From Pusillimonas sp. DMV24BSW_D (GTDB taxonomy: Bacteria; Pseudomonadota; Gammaproteobacteria; Burkholderiales; Burkholderiaceae_B), in assembly GCF_011388195.1 (NCBI RefSeq), contig NZ_CP049990.1:744001-808000 (forward strand): a stretch of 64,000 nucleotides of DNA, written 5' to 3'. Position 1 is the first letter of the stretch, and every line of letters starts with the position of its first letter. The translations under genes were made by a program, and so were the position numbers. The notes under the pieces were generated by a model. The model was not told where the DNA came from. It saw nothing but the letters and a program-made list of their open reading frames with translations, and made no database searches. Of the stretch, positions 40,297 through 48,897 are shown piece after piece.

Positions 40297-40770
40297 ATGA
40301 CAGGTTTTCTGCACGCCATTTCCGGCTGGCCCGGTGCCGCCTTCCTGCAGGAATACTGGGTCGCCTATCTCGTTGTTAATGCAGCTCACATCCTGGGTAT
40401 TGGGCTACTTCTTGGCGCGATCCTACCGCTCGATTTGCTTCTTTTGCGTTCAACGCGCGGGCGGGATCTGCCGACCCTTGGCCCTTTTCTTGTAAGCGTA
40501 GCGGCGACGGGCACCGCACTCGCGGTGACGACAGGGCTTTGGTTATTCTCAGTGAAACCGGTGGAGTACGCAGAAAATCCGGCTTTCCTTTTCAAGTCCA
40601 CACTGCTTGTACTGGCAGTCTGCAACATCGCACTTCAGCATCGCGGCGACCACTTTGATACAGCCCTGCGCAGCGGCCAGCCATCTGTGCGAGTTCGAGT
40701 CTTGGCCGCCACGTCCGCCATTCTTTGGCTTTCTGTCCTAGTAGCCGGCCGCTGGATAGGTTTTGTCTGA
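40297..40770 (+). CDS. DUF2214/DUF6644-like integral membrane protein
   Basis: 157 residues from ATG 40297 (MTGFLHAISGWPGAAFLQEY). About four membrane helices: VVNAAHILGIGLLLGAILPLDL, then VSVAATGTALAVTTGLWLFS, STLLVLAVCNIAL and a last helix near LSVLVAGRWIGFV. The His in AHILGIG and the layout resemble small putative cytochrome-like or copper-related membrane proteins. Likely co-transcribed with the exported protein upstream. Function is not established. Confidence 0.7.
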   Translation: MTGFLHAISGWPGAAFLQEYWVAYLVVNAAHILGIGLLLGAILPLDLLLLRSTRGRDLPTLGPFLVSVAATGTALAVTTGLWLFSVKPVEYAENPAFLFKSTLLVLAVCNIALQHRGDHFDTALRSGQPSVRVRVLAATSAILWLSVLVAGRWIGFV

Positions 40771-40805
40771 GATGATGTAATGGGTGGGAGATTGTCGGTG
40801 GGTAG

Positions 40806-41264
40806 TTAGATGCGTTCCCGCATCACCTTCTGCAAAATTCGATCCAACGCACCCGCAAATGCCCTTCTGTCTGCCTGGCTGAACGCAGCCGGCCCGCCGG
40901 TATCAACACCACTGCTGCGTAACTCATCCATCATGTCGCGCATCGACAGGCACTGGCTTATATTGTCGGCGGTGTAACGCTCGCCGCGTGGGTTCAGCAC
41001 CAGCGCGCCTTTATTTAAAACCTCGCTTGCTAACGGAATGTCTGCGGTAATGACCAGGTCGCCGGTATTTGTGCGTTCAACAATGTAGTCGTCGGCCACG
41101 TCGAATCCGCGCGGTACCTGCACGGCACGAATCAAAGGTGATGGCGGTGTGCGCAGCATTTGATTGGCCACGAGCGTGAGCGGCAGCTGTGCTCGCTGCG
41201 CCGCCCGATACAGAATGTCTTTGATTACGGCGGGGCACGCATCGGCATCAACCCATATGTTCAT
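40806..41264 (-). CDS. yaiI: YaiI/YqxD family protein (UPF0178)
   Basis: 152 residues, the standard family length, beginning [20 protein letters not shown] with the conserved DADACP block, then [18 protein letters not shown] and [13 protein letters not shown]-like NYN-type fold is suspected for this family; biochemical role is unknown. It stands alone between the small membrane gene and the divergent TM/coiled-coil protein gene. Confidence 0.92.
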   Translation of the reverse strand: MNIWVDADACPAVIKDILYRAAQRAQLPLTLVANQMLRTPPSPLIRAVQVPRGFDVADDYIVERTNTGDLVITADIPLASEVLNKGALVLNPRGERYTADNISQCLSMRDMMDELRSSGVDTGGPAAFSQADRRAFAGALDRILQKVMRERI

Positions 41265-41369
41265 CTATTATCCTTTTGTACTTTAGTACGGGTGTGGCGC
41301 CTTAGTTGGAAGGTAGTATCTTATCAAGCGCGACACTAACCTAAAATTTATTTCTGGCTAAGGATGACG

Positions 41370-41984
41370 ATGAAACGCGTGTTGTTATTAGCACTTATTG
41401 CCGCAGTATCTGTTGCTGCCTATTTCTACATTTCGTTGAAAACAGAAAATCAAACGCTGCAAGAACAGATTGCTAACTTGGAGCGCCGGAATAAAACACT
41501 GGCTTCCAACATGGCGCGTGCCGCGCTTGTAAGTCGAATCTACGCGGCATCGGCCAGTGGCATTAACGGGGGCCCTACGAAAGACGATTTGGAACGAGGC
41601 AACAAGGTTGTTGATTTCGTGCTTGCCAACAAGCCTACGGTGGAGCAGGACTTTAAGAGCTGTTGGGATCGGAAGCTGAATACAACGTCGTGGGGTTCGA
41701 TGGGGCCTTATGGCCTTACGGAAGCGTGCATTGATAAAGTCAAAGACGATGCCGTGGCCGTGATGCTTTTTGATTTGTACAAGGCGAAGGAGAATGCCAG
41801 GTACGAATGTGCAAAGAAAGGCGAGAACCGTTACGACATGGCGGTAAATTGCTGGGCCGATGCATCACATCGGTTTTTAATGGGGCTGGATGCGGTTTTC
41901 TTTGAAATCGTCACCGAGGGGGATAAAAAGACTTATAACCCGCTTACTTTTACGGCGTCGCAAGAGCCTGAGCCGGCAAATTAA
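41370..41984 (+). CDS. Membrane-anchored hypothetical protein with coiled coil
   Basis: 204 residues from ATG 41370 (MKRVLLLALIAAVSVAAYFY), preferred because AAGG lies at good spacing; ATG 41364 is the alternative. One N-terminal membrane helix or signal anchor, then a coiled-coil stretch LKTENQTLQEQIANLERRNKTL, then a soluble domain with five cysteines (CWDRK, EACIDKV, YECAKKG, NCWAD) that could form disulfides in the periplasm. No family recognised. Confidence 0.6.
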   Translation: MKRVLLLALIAAVSVAAYFYISLKTENQTLQEQIANLERRNKTLASNMARAALVSRIYAASASGINGGPTKDDLERGNKVVDFVLANKPTVEQDFKSCWDRKLNTTSWGSMGPYGLTEACIDKVKDDAVAVMLFDLYKAKENARYECAKKGENRYDMAVNCWADASHRFLMGLDAVFFEIVTEGDKKTYNPLTFTASQEPEPAN

Positions 41985-42009
41985 CAGGCTCCGTCTTAAG
42001 CGTTCGGAT

Positions 42010-42489
42010 TCAGGTAACAACCTTTGCGCAAAGAAACAGCCCAAATCCAAACACGATATGGGTCGCCAGGCTTATAGCGCGGCTGTGCCATGGGCGAGGG
42101 GTTTCGGCGGCTGCAAGCCCGGCGCCCAGCGCCGGCTGAAGCACCAGCCAGGGCAACAGAACCGTTGCGGCCCCCCAGCATAATGCGGGTAATAACGTAG
42201 GGTCGCGAAACCATTGCGGGCCAATCAAATAGACGAAGGCAGCAGGCAGTGCGATTCCGGCAAGGTAGTGCAGCACCCAGCCGAATAATTTCTCGCCGCG
42301 AACCGCAGAGGCATTCTGAATAGATGGATGAAACCACACCCCCTTAGCCCAGTGCCCGCACCAGCGTCCCAGCATGGCGTAATCCAGTGTGCGCATACCA
42401 AGGGATCTTAGCAATAACGACCACAGGTCCATGATTACTGTTGCGCCAATGCCAACGAAAGAGATTGCCAGCAAAGTAGATGTATTCAT
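42010..42489 (-). CDS. DUF2938 membrane protein
   Basis: 159 residues from ATG 42489 (MNTSTLLAISFVGIGATVIM); the longer frame has no ribosome site. Four membrane helices with the DUF2938 pattern: TVIMDLWSLLLRSLG, GWVLHYLAGIALPAAFVYLIG, PALCWGAATVLLPWLVLQPALGAG, and a last helix near ATHIVFGFGLFLCAK. Function unknown. It is divergent from a MerR-family regulator with a palindromic operator between them, so it is probably the regulated target. Confidence 0.85.
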   Translation of the reverse strand: MNTSTLLAISFVGIGATVIMDLWSLLLRSLGMRTLDYAMLGRWCGHWAKGVWFHPSIQNASAVRGEKLFGWVLHYLAGIALPAAFVYLIGPQWFRDPTLLPALCWGAATVLLPWLVLQPALGAGLAAAETPRPWHSRAISLATHIVFGFGLFLCAKVVT

Positions 42490-42537
42490 AAAGCCACCGT
42501 TCTCGTATAGGGTTACATTGTGGCTTTCACTATAGAG

Positions 42538-42555
42538 GTTCAAGTTAACTTGAAC
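42538..42555. promoter_or_regulatory. MerR-type operator palindrome
   Basis: GTTCAAGTTAACTTGAAC is a perfect 18-base palindrome between the DUF2938 and merR-like starts (13 bp before the regulator's ATG). MerR-family operators are such palindromes lying in long 19-20 bp spacers; on the minus strand TTGAAC is followed by TATAGT-like sequence. It is the likely binding site of the regulator at 42569. Confidence 0.8.
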
Positions 42556-42568
42556 GCAAGGGGCTGGT

Positions 42569-42991
42569 ATGGATATTTCAGAGGTCGCCAGGCGAACAGG
42601 TATGGCAACATCAACGCTTCGCTATTATGAGGAAAAAGGCTTGATTCACTCTGTTGGCCGGCGGGCGCAGCGGCGCATATTCGGCCCGCGGATACTGGAT
42701 CAGTTGGCGATTATTGCCCTGGGGCGTGCCGCCGGGTTTTCGTTGGATGAGATTGGCGACATGCTTCATGCAAATGGCAAGGTGCAAATCAACAGGCAGA
42801 AACTGACTGCCAAGGCCGAAGAGATTGATCGCTCGATTAAGCAATTGAAAGCGGTACGCGACGGCTTGCGCCATGCGGCCAATTGTCCGGAAAAGAGTCA
42901 TCTTGATTGCCCGACTTTTCGCCGGCTTATGGATGCGGCCGGTTCGGGGCAGCTTAAGCCGTTAATACCGGCGGTGATAAAAAACCGCTAA
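42569..42991 (+). CDS. MerR-family transcriptional regulator
   Basis: 140 residues. The N-terminal winged helix (MDISEVARRTGMATSTLRYYEEKGLI) and RRIFGPRILDQLAIIALGRAAGFSLDEI are typical. A dimerisation coiled coil (RQKLTAKAEEIDRSIKQLKAVRDGL) follows, and the C-terminal effector region has CPEKSHLDCPTFRR, a cysteine pair that could sense metal, redox or a drug. It is divergent from DUF2938, with the perfect palindrome between, and is probably autoregulated. Confidence 0.9.
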   Translation: MDISEVARRTGMATSTLRYYEEKGLIHSVGRRAQRRIFGPRILDQLAIIALGRAAGFSLDEIGDMLHANGKVQINRQKLTAKAEEIDRSIKQLKAVRDGLRHAANCPEKSHLDCPTFRRLMDAAGSGQLKPLIPAVIKNR

Positions 42992-43026
42992 CGCGACGAC
43001 TTTGACTATGAAACGGGAGCAGCGCC

Positions 43027-43503
43027 ATGCGCCAGATACTGCTTGTTGTTGATGTGCAATCAACCTTTTCACCGCCCAATTGGCTGGTCGCGGGTATTGG
43101 ACGCGTGATTGAACGTATCCCCTCTATTGCCACAATTGAATTACACGACGAGGCGCACACACCCTTCCAGAGTCAGTTGGGCTGGCGGCCTGCAGCGCAA
43201 GACACGTGTTTGGTGGTGCCGGATCAGGTATTCGTTAAGCATGGTTATACGCCGCCTGCCGAAGTGTTGGCCTATTTGAAGCGCTTTAATCCAGACCGCG
43301 TCCTGGTGTGTGGTGTTCAAACGGAAACGTGTGTGTTGGCGGCGGGGTTTGCGCTGTTTGATGCCGGGTTGCATCCCACGCTGGTAACGGATTTAACGGT
43401 TGGTTCGTCGTTAGACCGGTCGGGGCAGCTTGGTATTAGTTTGTGGGAACATCATTTCCGCAATACGGTGTCGTCTGATCAGTTGCTCGCGGGTTTTGAT
43501 TAA
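43027..43503 (+). CDS. Isochorismatase-family cysteine hydrolase
   Basis: 158 residues. The catalytic triad is complete: Asp9 in LLVVDVQSTF, Lys in FVKHGY (~71), and the nucleophile Cys in CGVQTETCVLAAG (~102). The fold is a nicotinamidase/isochorismatase type; a specific substrate cannot be assigned. It lies 35 bp after the MerR-like gene; its stop overlaps that of the convergent MocR gene by 4 bp. Confidence 0.87.
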   Translation: MRQILLVVDVQSTFSPPNWLVAGIGRVIERIPSIATIELHDEAHTPFQSQLGWRPAAQDTCLVVPDQVFVKHGYTPPAEVLAYLKRFNPDRVLVCGVQTETCVLAAGFALFDAGLHPTLVTDLTVGSSLDRSGQLGISLWEHHFRNTVSSDQLLAGFD

Positions 43504-44846
43504 ACGGGGAATTGCTCAATGGTTTGCCGCAGGCGTAGCAGGGTGGGCTCCAATTGTGCCAAAGGCACCGAACTCAAACCAATTCGAAGAGCGTGCGGTA
43601 CATGGGGTGTGGTGGCATAGGCCTCGGCTTTCGAGACGGCAATCTCGTTCTTGGCTAATGCGGCGGCAATTCTGTCGGCGCGCAAATCTTCGGGTAAGGG
43701 CAGCCACAAGAATAGCGCGTTGGGGTGCGCGGTGAACGCCATGTTACCCAGTATTTTTCTTGCAATGGCCTGGCGTTGTTGCGCGTCGGCACGCATGTGT
43801 TTTTCGTGTTTTGTTACCGCGCCGCTTGCGATCCAGCGCGTGGCCATGGCGGTGATGATGCTGGGCGCACTCCAGTAGGTGGCGCGGATGACCGACCTGA
43901 ATTGTTTTGCATAGGTATCCGGTACCACCACAAAGCCGAAGCGCAGGCCGCTTGCCAGGCTTTTCGACAAGCTGGAAACATAAATGGTGCGTTCCGGCGC
44001 CAGCGTTGCGAGTGGGGGCGGCGATTTACCGGCCAGGAAGGCGTACGACGCATCTTCAATCAGCATGCAGTTGTGCTGCCGGGCGATGTTCGCCAATTGG
44101 TGTCGCTGTTGGGCCGTTAGCACCCAGCCCAGGGGGTTGTGCAGGGTGGGCATGGCATAGATTGCCCGAATGCGTTCGCGGCGGCATAGCGCGTTGAGCG
44201 CGTCCAGGTCGGGGCCGCCGGCGTGGTAGGTAATGGGCTTCAATGCCAGGCCATGCAGGTGCGCCGCCATTTTGAAGCCGGGGTAGGTTAAGGCATCGAC
44301 CGCAACGCAATCGTGCGGGCGTAACAAGGTGCGTATGGCAACATCCAACCCTTGTTGCGCACCGTTCACCAGGAAAACCTGTTCTGCTTTGGTTTGAATG
44401 CGGCGTTCCGCAGTTAGGAAATCGGCAACGATTTCCCGTTCGTGGCGCCGGCCGCCGGGCGGTTGCTGATGCATGAGTGCGGCTAGATCGCCCGAGACTG
44501 CCAGTTCACGCAGCATGGTTCGCAGCAGGTCGGCTTGGCCGGCCCAGGTGGGGTGGTTGAATGAAAGGTCTGCGGCGGTGCGGCTTAATCTGGCTTCGTC
44601 ATCGCTGTCCCACTCGCGTTGCAGGGGGCGATCGCGCACAAAGGTGCCGCGCCCTGTTTCACCAATAACCAGCCCCATGGCAGTGAGTTGTGCGTAGACC
44701 TTGCTGGCCGAGGCAACAGCCACACCATGCCGGGCGGCCAGTTGGCGATGGGTGGGCAACGCGCCGCCGGGCGGCAGCTTTCCGCTTTGAATATCGCCCG
44801 CCAGTAACTGCACGATAGACTTTACGGTCGACGTCGACACCATCAA
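43500..44846 (-). CDS. MocR-type (GntR/aminotransferase) transcriptional regulator
   Basis: 448 residues: a GntR winged helix at the N-terminus (GDIQSGKLPPGGALPTHRQLAARHGVAVASASKVYAQL), a linker, and an aminotransferase class I-like domain. The PLP lysine lies in YVSSLSKSLASGLRFG (~294), and the pyridine-binding Asp/Tyr blocks (EDASYAFLAG) are present. MocR regulators such as PdxR or GabR sense PLP or amines. The divergent neighbour across ~85 bp is a PaaI-type thioesterase gene, a possible target. Confidence 0.9.
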   Translation of the reverse strand: MMVSTSTVKSIVQLLAGDIQSGKLPPGGALPTHRQLAARHGVAVASASKVYAQLTAMGLVIGETGRGTFVRDRPLQREWDSDDEARLSRTAADLSFNHPTWAGQADLLRTMLRELAVSGDLAALMHQQPPGGRRHEREIVADFLTAERRIQTKAEQVFLVNGAQQGLDVAIRTLLRPHDCVAVDALTYPGFKMAAHLHGLALKPITYHAGGPDLDALNALCRRERIRAIYAMPTLHNPLGWVLTAQQRHQLANIARQHNCMLIEDASYAFLAGKSPPPLATLAPERTIYVSSLSKSLASGLRFGFVVVPDTYAKQFRSVIRATYWSAPSIITAMATRWIASGAVTKHEKHMRADAQQRQAIARKILGNMAFTAHPNALFLWLPLPEDLRADRIAAALAKNEIAVSKAEAYATTPHVPHALRIGLSSVPLAQLEPTLLRLRQTIEQFPV

Positions 44847-44930
44847 TGTACCTAGGACAATTTTTTGATTGTTCTATTTTAGCCGTTCAAACTATCTCCC
44901 TGCCAAGATTGATCTGTCAAAGGAGTGTTT

Positions 44931-45434
44931 ATGTCCCGCGTCGCCATTTCCTCAGGCACCCACCCTGTTCCCGTTCTTGAGTTTCTGCGCCGGCAATTGA
45001 ACGGCACGTTGAAGGAAGGCGATGTAACGCATATGCGTTACCCCACGGCTATTTCCCAATTGCTGGGGTTTCGTATTGTTGAGATCGGTGAAGGCACCGC
45101 AGTGCTGCAATTCGAAGCGAACGCCGAAATACACGGCAATCAGCAAGGCACCGTGCATGGGGGGTTACTGTGCGAATTGGCCGACGCTGCGATTGGCACG
45201 GCGCATTCCACCTTAATGCAGGAAGGCGAAAGCTTTACCAGCATTGACCTGAAAGCCAATTTTCTGCGCCCTGTTTGGGTCTCTACGTTGCGCGCCAGTG
45301 CCTGTGCCTCGCACCGCGGACGCACGATTAGTCATTACCAATGTGAAATCAGGCGCAATGAAGACAACAAGGTGGTGGGAACGGTTGAAAGCGTGGTGAT
45401 GACGTTAAGGGGGGATGCGGCGAAGGGGCGTTGA
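44931..45434 (+). CDS. PaaI-family hotdog thioesterase
   Basis: 167 residues from ATG 44931, which has AAAGGAG at good spacing; GTG 44925 is too close. The hotdog core carries VHGGLLCELADAAIGTAHS (catalytic region) followed by FTSIDLKANFLRPV and SASHRGRTISHYQCEI-type strands. It would hydrolyse acyl-CoA or aryl-CoA thioesters. The N-terminal ~35 residues are a variable leader. Divergent from the MocR regulator. Confidence 0.88.
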   Translation: MSRVAISSGTHPVPVLEFLRRQLNGTLKEGDVTHMRYPTAISQLLGFRIVEIGEGTAVLQFEANAEIHGNQQGTVHGGLLCELADAAIGTAHSTLMQEGESFTSIDLKANFLRPVWVSTLRASACASHRGRTISHYQCEIRRNEDNKVVGTVESVVMTLRGDAAKGR

Positions 45435-45507
45435 AACGGAATCAACGGTGGTTGCATCTAATGGGTAAGACGTGGCGATTCCCGTCACGCACTTTTGGAG
45501 CATCCTC

Positions 45508-45936
45508 ATGATTCGTCCTGTTATTGCTGCAGCTGCAACAGCTGCTACGTTTGCTTTTGCCATCGGCGGTGTTGCCGCCGCAGAGCCTTCCGTTTTGCAC
45601 GCTCCTCCCCCCGCGCCACACAAAGCGGTGAGTTCATTGGTGAAACTGCCGGATTTCATTCCGGGTATGGGGCAGCTTTTTGTCGATCCAGATAGCTTGC
45701 CCGCCGGCCCTTTTCTGGGATACGACCGCGACGGTAAGCTGGTTAATACCACCTATATGATTCCGTTGTCGCTGATGACGCCGGAAATGAATCTGAATGA
45801 TCTAAACGCGCCTGCAGGGTCGGTTGATCACGTTGATATTGTGTATAACGCGGGCCACCCCGGCGTTGCAGAGCCACACATTCATATCGTGCTTTGGAAT
45901 GTGCCGACGAATGGGGAAAGTCGGGTTGCCAAATGA
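45508..45936 (+). CDS. Exported DUF5602/TTHB210-like protein
   Basis: 142 residues from ATG 45508 (MIRPVIAAAATAATFAFAIG), preferred over the GTG-type start upstream because GGAG is well spaced. A Sec signal peptide ends near GGVAAAEPS. The mature part contains GYDRDGKLVNTTYMIPLSLM and VDHVDIVYNAGHPGVAEPHIHIVLWNVP, with conserved His residues (DHV, HPG, PHIH) that could bind a metal. It overlaps the cupredoxin gene by 4 bp (ATGA), so they are co-translated. Confidence 0.75.
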   Translation: MIRPVIAAAATAATFAFAIGGVAAAEPSVLHAPPPAPHKAVSSLVKLPDFIPGMGQLFVDPDSLPAGPFLGYDRDGKLVNTTYMIPLSLMTPEMNLNDLNAPAGSVDHVDIVYNAGHPGVAEPHIHIVLWNVPTNGESRVAK

Positions 45937-46451
45937 AAGCGTTCGTCGATAATGCGCGCCGGCGCGTTTTGCTCTCGGGTGGCGCCGGTTTGTTGCTGTC
46001 AGCCCTTTCTTCCAGGCGTTCTGTTGCCGCTGAAGCGGTTGAAATCAGCATGTCCGGCGCTGCATCTGGCGCACATGTTTGGTTTCGTCCACGTGGTTTG
46101 TTCATACAACCCGGCCAAACCGTTAGATGGGTCAATCATGAGGTGGGAAATGTTCATACGGTCACCGCCTATCATCCCGACAATGGCAAACCCCTGCGAA
46201 TTCCCGACGGAGCCGCGTCTTGGGATTCCGGCTACTTAATGCCCGACGAATCTTTTGCACTGCAGTTCGATAAGCCGGGTATTTACGACTACTTTTGTAT
46301 CCCCCATGAGCATGCGGGAATGGTCGGCCGAATCGTGGTTGGACATGTCGATGCCTCAGTGCGGCCCTACGCCACGACCGACGCGCTATTGCCGGCTGCG
46401 GCGGTTGCCGGTTTTCCCGATGTCGCCGGCATTCTAAAGAATAGAGATTAA
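45933..46451 (+). CDS. Periplasmic cupredoxin-domain protein (plastocyanin-like)
   Basis: 172 residues from ATG 45933, which overlaps the previous stop. An N-terminal arginine-rich start followed by VLLSGGAGLLLSALSS looks like a Tat or Sec signal. The mature domain is a type-1 copper fold with ligands His75 (GNVHTV), Cys122, His125 and Met130 (CIPHEHAGM), i.e. the C-x2-H-x4-M pattern. It should carry electrons in the periplasm. Partner is probably the co-transcribed exported protein. Confidence 0.85.
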   Translation: MKAFVDNARRRVLLSGGAGLLLSALSSRRSVAAEAVEISMSGAASGAHVWFRPRGLFIQPGQTVRWVNHEVGNVHTVTAYHPDNGKPLRIPDGAASWDSGYLMPDESFALQFDKPGIYDYFCIPHEHAGMVGRIVVGHVDASVRPYATTDALLPAAAVAGFPDVAGILKNRD

Positions 46452-46459
46452 ATTTACCC

Positions 46460-47179
46460 ATGCTTGCAACCTTACCGACCCCTTCCACAGAAAATCGTCC
46501 TTTTATGGGAAGCTCACGCGTCTCAGATCGGATCCGCTCTCGACTGCTTGCAGCCGGGCACCGCTATCATGCCAATGACAATATTGCTGCGTTTATAGAG
46601 AACGGCGAAATGCACGCGATGCATGCAGAAGTCGAAAATTGTGTGCGTGAAATGCTCAAGGCCCTGGTGATCGATGTTGAGAATGACCACAATACCGCCG
46701 ACACCGCAAAACGTGTTGCCAAAATGTTTATTCGCGAAGTGTTCCAAGGGCGCTATGAACAAGCGCCTTCAATAACGGCGTTTCCAAATATCTCACAACT
46801 AAACGAGCTGATGGTTGTGGGGCCGATTAGGGTACGTAGCGCTTGCTCACATCATTTGTGCCCTATTATGGGCAAGGTGTGGATCGGTGTGCGGCCCAAC
46901 GCATCGTCAGACTTAATTGGTTTGTCCAAGTACGCGCGTATTTGTGAGTGGATTATGAGCCGCCCGCAAATACAGGAGGAAGCGGTTGTGATGCTTGCCG
47001 ATGAATTGGAAGGGCATATAAAGCCGGATGGTTTGGCCGTGGTGATGGAAGCGAGCCATTTTTGTATGCACTGGCGAGGCATTAAGGACGATGGCGCGTT
47101 GATGAAAAACGTTGTCATGCGCGGTGCTTTCAAAGATGATAAAGCACTTCGGGACGAGTTCTATAGGCATTTAATTTAG
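46460..47179 (+). CDS. folE: GTP cyclohydrolase I, divergent FolE paralogue
   Basis: 239 residues. The metal- and substrate-binding block RSACSHHLCPIMGKVWIG (~127) and the C-terminal FCMHWRGIKDDGALMKNVVM correspond to conserved FolE blocks, including zinc ligands Cys, His and Cys. The first ~55 residues differ from house-keeping FolE. It makes dihydroneopterin triphosphate. Placement after a cupredoxin and before an ECF sigma factor suggests a special pterin-dependent use rather than the general folate pathway (inference). Confidence 0.85.
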   Translation: MLATLPTPSTENRPFMGSSRVSDRIRSRLLAAGHRYHANDNIAAFIENGEMHAMHAEVENCVREMLKALVIDVENDHNTADTAKRVAKMFIREVFQGRYEQAPSITAFPNISQLNELMVVGPIRVRSACSHHLCPIMGKVWIGVRPNASSDLIGLSKYARICEWIMSRPQIQEEAVVMLADELEGHIKPDGLAVVMEASHFCMHWRGIKDDGALMKNVVMRGAFKDDKALRDEFYRHLI

Positions 47180-47186
47180 GGTTGCC

Positions 47187-47924
47187 ATGCAAACCACACA
47201 ATTAAAAACACCCCTCATTTACTCAGAAGCTACGCCGGAAAAAGAACTCATTGCGTCTGCTGCGTTTGGCAACGACGAAGCCTTTGAAATGATTATGCGC
47301 CGCCATAATCGGTTGCTATTTAGAACAGCGCGCAGCATTTTGAACAGTGATACAGAGGCCGAAGATGCGCTGCAGGAGGCTTATTTGCGGGCCTGGCAAG
47401 CGTTACCCAATTTTCGCCTGGAGGCCAAACTTTCAACTTGGTTAGTACAAATTGTCGTGAACGAGGCGCTTGGGCGACTGCGGCGTAAAAGTGCTCAAAT
47501 TATTCCTTTGGATACCACCATCAATTCATCTGATCCTGAAGTGCAGGCCTCGTTAATGGATAAGTCCGACCAACAGCCTGAACGGTTTGCAATGCGGGCG
47601 CAGTTGCGCAAGATAATAGAGGCGCATATTGAGCAGCTGCCCGACTTGTACCGAACAGTGTTTGTGTTACGTGCCGTGGAGGAGTTAACGACACAAGAAG
47701 TTGCGTTGGCATTAAAAATGCCGGAGGCAACCGTGCGTATTCGATACCATCGAGCCCGCAGCCTTTTGCGTGCGAGTTTGGCGAACGATATTGATATAAC
47801 GCTGGACGATGCATTTTCATTCGACGGCGCACGTTGCGATCGCATCGTTAATGCCGTGTTGGCAAGGGGTAAGTCTTTACATTTTCCTCGAAAGCGCGGC
47901 CCGATTGATCAGGAGCTAACGTAA
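47187..47924 (+). CDS. ECF-type RNA polymerase sigma factor
   Basis: 245 residues. Region 2 spans FEMIMRRHNRLLFRTARSIL..DAEDALQEAYLRAWQALP, and region 4 spans LPDLYRTVFVLRAVEELTTQEVALALKMPEATVRIRYHRARSLL, both well formed. A ~50-residue C-terminal extension follows. No anti-sigma gene is adjacent. It begins 7 bp after folE, so it is part of the same run and may control it. Confidence 0.88.
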   Translation: MQTTQLKTPLIYSEATPEKELIASAAFGNDEAFEMIMRRHNRLLFRTARSILNSDTEAEDALQEAYLRAWQALPNFRLEAKLSTWLVQIVVNEALGRLRRKSAQIIPLDTTINSSDPEVQASLMDKSDQQPERFAMRAQLRKIIEAHIEQLPDLYRTVFVLRAVEELTTQEVALALKMPEATVRIRYHRARSLLRASLANDIDITLDDAFSFDGARCDRIVNAVLARGKSLHFPRKRGPIDQELT

Positions 47925-48038
47925 CTTGCTCTGGCTGAGCCGGGATGACTCACCCTGCTGCCGGCCAGTTGTTGATTACTTCTTAATCGTCGTTGCTTCT
48001 GCTAGCATTGTCTCCAAAACCACTAAAGGAGACGCACC

Positions 48039-48770
48039 ATGACGCAATTAACTTATGTGTTGGTTCACGGGGCTTGGCATACGGGGGCGGAGCTTGAGCC
48101 CACGGCAGAGCATCTTCGTTCGCGCGGCCATTTGGTCATGTGCCCTACTTTGGCGGGAAACCGGCCCGGCGATGATCGTGCCACGATTGGCTTGGAGGAC
48201 GCGGCGCAGTCGCTGGCGGCATACCTCGACGAACATGATTTGAACGAGGTGCGCCTGGTGGGGCATAGCTACGGCGGTATGGTGATTTCGCGGGTGGCGG
48301 ATTTACGCCCCGAACGTTTGGCACGCTTGGTTTATGTGAATGCGTTTGTGCCTGATCCCGGCGAGGCGCTGAATGATTTAGTACCGCCGCATTATGTTGA
48401 GCTTTTCGATGCGGTTTCAGCGCAGAACAATGGTGCGGTGATGTTGCCGTTTCCGGTATGGCGCGAGGCTTTCATTAATGATGCTTCGCTAAGCTTGGCC
48501 ACCAGCGCCTATGAAAAGCTGAATCCGCATCCATATAAAACGTTTCAAGACGGCATTGTGTTAAGCCAACCTATGGCGGCCAGCCCTGTTCCGAAGAGTT
48601 ATGTGAATTGTCGCGAAGACACCGCATTGCCGCAAAGCCTGGGATGGCATCCACGCTTGTCGGAGAAGCTGGGGCTGTTTCGTTATGTTGAGTGCAGCGG
48701 AAGCCACGAGGTGTGGTTTACCGACCCGCAGGCGATTGCCGATGCCATTGAAAAAGCGGGGCGTGATTAG
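48039..48770 (+). CDS. Alpha/beta-hydrolase
   Basis: 243 residues. The N-terminal TYVLVHGAWHTGAEL carries the oxyanion-hole HG; the nucleophile elbow is VGHSYGGMV (Ser ~76); the Asp and His parts of the triad probably lie in the C-terminal half (NCREDTALP and CSGSHEVWF). Resembles salicylate esterase/MhpC-like small hydrolases. Stand-alone gene with a ribosome site of the AAAGGAG type. Substrate unknown. Confidence 0.85.
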   Translation: MTQLTYVLVHGAWHTGAELEPTAEHLRSRGHLVMCPTLAGNRPGDDRATIGLEDAAQSLAAYLDEHDLNEVRLVGHSYGGMVISRVADLRPERLARLVYVNAFVPDPGEALNDLVPPHYVELFDAVSAQNNGAVMLPFPVWREAFINDASLSLATSAYEKLNPHPYKTFQDGIVLSQPMAASPVPKSYVNCREDTALPQSLGWHPRLSEKLGLFRYVECSGSHEVWFTDPQAIADAIEKAGRD

Positions 48771-48857
48771 TGCATTTGCGGGCGCAGGTCTAGACTTCAC
48801 ACCACGCTTCGTTTCATAATGGTTTCATTATTCTGATGTAGTTTGCTAAACAAGCAG

Positions 48858-48875
48858 CGCCCACCACTGTGGGCG
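48858..48875. promoter_or_regulatory. Short hairpin upstream of the Tat-signal protein
   Basis: CGCCCAC and GTGGGCG pair across CACT, 22 bases ahead of ATG 48898. No T-run follows, so it is more likely a 5' leader structure than a terminator. Confidence 0.4.
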
Positions 48876-48897
48876 TAACAATTAAGGGGCGATGCAA

